Shown piece after piece: positions 4,106 to 5,184 of a DNA stretch of 5,184 nt (position 1 is the first letter of the stretch; every line of letters starts with the position of its first letter). Both the position numbers and the translations under genes were made by a program. Under the pieces are notes generated by a model that did not search any database, had not been told where the DNA came from, and was given only the letters and a program-made list of their open reading frames with translations. The DNA comes from Candidatus Bipolaricaulota bacterium (GTDB lineage: Bacteria; Bipolaricaulota; Bipolaricaulia; UBA7950; UBA9294): assembly GCA_030612565.1 (NCBI GenBank), contig JAUWNQ010000051.1, positions 1 through 5,184 of the forward strand. The letters run 5' to 3'.

Positions 4106-4777
4106 GCTTCCACTCGGTTCGTAGCGGTACGGGCAATCTATGCGCCGGCACCCCTGACACGAGAAGGGAGTGGATGCCTGCTCTATTTCCGTGCCGATCC
4201 CCATTAGGAACGATAACGTTTTGCGGGGACGCATCAACAGGTGTGAGGTGAGTCTAACGCCAATCTCATCTGCCCCTACGTTGGCGAATATCAGACGCTG
4301 ATTCTCAAGCGGCCAATGACTGGCGCCAGACCCCGGCTCGAACGCGCGGCTCGCATTCAAGACACGCTCTTTTGCCCAGTCAAACACCCGGTAGGCCAAC
4401 CGCTCACAGAGCTCGGACACGGCGGCCGAACCGAGCGCGTCGAGGATCATCGAGTCGAGCAGCCTTCCTGTTTCACGCAGCCTCTCCGCTTCCTGTTCGA
4501 TGGCGAGCCCAACTGTACACAGGCCAAAGGCCAGAAACGCGGCATTCTGAATTGGGGTGGGAAGATCGTTCTTGTGGAGACTTGCTGCCTCTTTCACCCT
4601 GCTGATTTTGCTAAGGGCCTGTGGTTCTACCAACTCGCGTGCCTTAGGGGTCAGTTCGTTGAGCTTCTCTAGAATGGGTTTAGACGGGGAAGAACCAGCG
4701 TACTCCAGGTAACGGAACACGCGCTCCGGGATTAGTTCAATGGTTCCTTCTACCCCAATGGATATCCTTTCAGCCAT
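4073..4777 (-). CDS. B12-dependent methionine synthase activation-domain-like protein
   Basis: The 234-residue soluble protein resembles the stand-alone reactivation domain of cobalamin-dependent methionine synthase (MetH C-terminal domain family). That domain binds S-adenosylmethionine for reductive remethylation of inactive cob(II)alamin. Visible family marks are CTVG (87-90), LLDSMILDALGSAAV (106-120), PGSGASHWPLENQRLIF (148-164), EIGVRLT (171-177), RPRKTLSFLMGIG (183-195) and a C-terminal Cys cluster CQGCRRIDCPYR (C207, C210, C215). The cysteines could bind metal, but this is unproven. In the 148-160 segment the usual PGY tyrosine seems replaced. The last ten residues (SPRRRGETET) and the TAG stop come from the 88-bp repeat, so the tail is probably acquired. 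The start ATG at 4777 has no clear ribosome-binding site. Sitting between folD and fchA, it may reactivate a corrinoid protein or MetH accepting methyl groups from folate. Confidence 0.8.
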   Translation of the reverse strand: MAERISIGVEGTIELIPERVFRYLEYAGSSPSKPILEKLNELTPKARELVEPQALSKISRVKEAASLHKNDLPTPIQNAAFLAFGLCTVGLAIEQEAERLRETGRLLDSMILDALGSAAVSELCERLAYRVFDWAKERVLNASRAFEPGSGASHWPLENQRLIFANVGADEIGVRLTSHLLMRPRKTLSFLMGIGTEIEQASTPFSCQGCRRIDCPYRYEPSGSSPRRRGETET

Positions 4778-4826
4778 GCTTTTCCGCGAGATTGCCGGCA
4801 GCCTTTACCGTGTTAGCCATGATCAT
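4770..4826 (-). CDS. possible 18-residue ORF overlapping the start of the activation-domain gene
   Basis: ATG at 4826 reads MIMANTVKAAGNLAEKHG and stops with TGA at 4772-4770, overlapping the next gene's ATG (4777) by 8 nt in another frame. A weak AAAGGG lies before it. Such an overlap could couple translation to the downstream gene, whose own ribosome site is poor. No homologue is recognised and chance is plausible. Confidence 0.22.
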   Translation of the reverse strand: MIMANTVKAAGNLAEKHG

Positions 4827-4832
4827 ACTAAC
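4812..4832. promoter_or_regulatory. palindromic site GTTAG-ATGATCAT-CTAAC
   Basis: GTTAG (4812-4816) and CTAAC (4828-4832) flank the perfect 8-bp palindrome ATGATCAT (4819-4826), offset by one base from exact symmetry. It lies between folD and the activation-domain gene and could be an operator, but no bound regulator can be named. Confidence 0.2.
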
Positions 4833-4877
4833 CCTTTGGAACAGCACTGCCTAACCCATCCGATGCCACCCCACACA

Positions 4878-4886
4878 CACCTCCTT
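4878..4886 (-). promoter_or_regulatory. strong Shine-Dalgarno sequence without an evident gene
   Basis: The complement reads AAGGAGGTG, a near-perfect match to the 16S rRNA 3' end, starting at the last base of the folD stop codon. The GTG and ATG codons within reach open only very short frames (for example GTG to TAG, 7 codons). It is about 100 nt from the next real gene, too far to serve it directly. Confidence 0.45.
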
Positions 4887-5182
4887 CACCCCACTGTTAT
4901 CCCGGTTTGGGCCTCGGCGGCCATTATCGTGTTCCACATGAGCATGGTGACCGTCATTGGGCCGACCCCACCGGGGACTGGCGTGATAGCCTCGACCTTT
5001 TCCTTTAGGGCACCGAAATCGGTATCCCCGACGAGCCTGAAGCCTGACTTCTTGGTTGCATCTTCGACCCGGTTGACCCCTACGTCTATCACCACCGCGC
5101 CCTCTTTCACCATATCCGCCTTGATGAATTTAGGAGACCCCATGGCGGCTATCAGGATATCAGCGCTCCGGGTTATCTCAGC
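4886..5182 (-). CDS. folD: FolD, methylene-THF dehydrogenase / methenyl-THF cyclohydrolase, C-terminal part, cut by right edge
   Basis: The frame is open to the right edge and gives the last 98 residues: [20 protein letters not shown], then [55 protein letters not shown], ending [12 protein letters not shown] with TGA at 4888-4886. The PGGVGPMTV signature and the [21 protein letters not shown] pattern of the NAD(P)-binding domain identify FolD. It oxidises or reduces 5,10-methylene-/methenyl-tetrahydrofolate and hydrolyses methenyl- to 10-formyl-tetrahydrofolate. The catalytic lysine and tyrosine region and the start are outside the window. The internal ATG at 5143 is not the start, since family residues continue above it. 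In transcription order it is upstream of the activation-domain gene (108-bp gap) and fchA. Confidence 0.95.
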   Translation of the reverse strand, partial: AEITRSADILIAAMGSPKFIKADMVKEGAVVIDVGVNRVEDATKKSGFRLVGDTDFGALKEKVEAITPVPGGVGPMTVTMLMWNTIMAAEAQTGITVG

Positions 5183-5184
5183 CA

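Noticed and set aside
3924..4124. Plus-strand ORF of 66 codons
   Set aside because: It lies over the fchA leader stem-loop and the 88-bp repeat; its TAEIAECTEKT..SVSPRLRGE translation is that of the dispersed repeat, not a protein family.
4316..4672. Plus-strand 118-codon ORF
   Set aside because: Antisense to the activation-domain gene, whose minus-strand translation shows conserved motifs.

Overview
This is a bacterial chromosomal window, roughly mid-50s % GC by eye, with no phage or plasmid genes. It holds an ABC-transporter start, a housekeeping/envelope operon, and a folate/one-carbon gene group. The efp-asp23-asp23-amaP-DUF2273-nusB order resembles the conserved efp/asp23/nusB/folD neighbourhood of Firmicutes. 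The EF-P has a Thermus-like tip loop, and the folate genes are of the kind used by acetogens. The best inference is a Gram-positive-like or deep-branching, possibly acetogenic and thermophilic lineage. A candidate phylum such as Bipolaricaulota/Acetothermia would fit, but this is inference, not identification.

Layout. (1) 2-337, minus: N-terminal 112 residues of a sugar/polyamine-type ABC transporter ATPase, running off the left edge. (2) 338-792: a 455-bp divergent intergenic region with no normal gene. It is packed with short hairpins: two related TCTTG-loop hairpins, a CCCTCTCC-type hairpin, a double GACCT/AGGTC palindrome, a 10-bp inverted motif near each flanking gene, and two possible short upstream ORFs before efp. 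(3) 793-3288, plus: a very compact operon of efp, two asp23-family genes, amaP, a DUF2273 membrane protein and nusB. Gaps are 9-10 bp or the genes overlap. It encodes a translation factor, a membrane-anchored alkaline-shock protein complex and a transcription antitermination factor. (4) 3291-5182, minus, converging on nusB with only 2 bp between stop codons: fchA, a cobalamin-dependent methyl-transferase activation-domain protein, and the C-terminal part of folD (right edge).

The minus-strand genes read folD, activation protein, fchA in transcription order. FolD and FchA act on methylene-, methenyl- and formimino-/formyl-tetrahydrofolate. The middle protein resembles the reactivation domain of B12-dependent methionine synthase. 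Together they suggest a folate-to-corrinoid methyl route (methionine synthesis or the methyl branch of the Wood-Ljungdahl pathway). No methyltransferase or CO dehydrogenase gene is in the window to prove this.

The most notable non-coding signals are a three-tier nested stem-loop directly upstream of the fchA ribosome-binding site, and an 88-bp dispersed palindromic repeat that supplies the last ten codons and stop of the activation-domain gene. The repeat-dense efp/ABC intergenic region is the third. I see no unmistakable new defence or mobile system.
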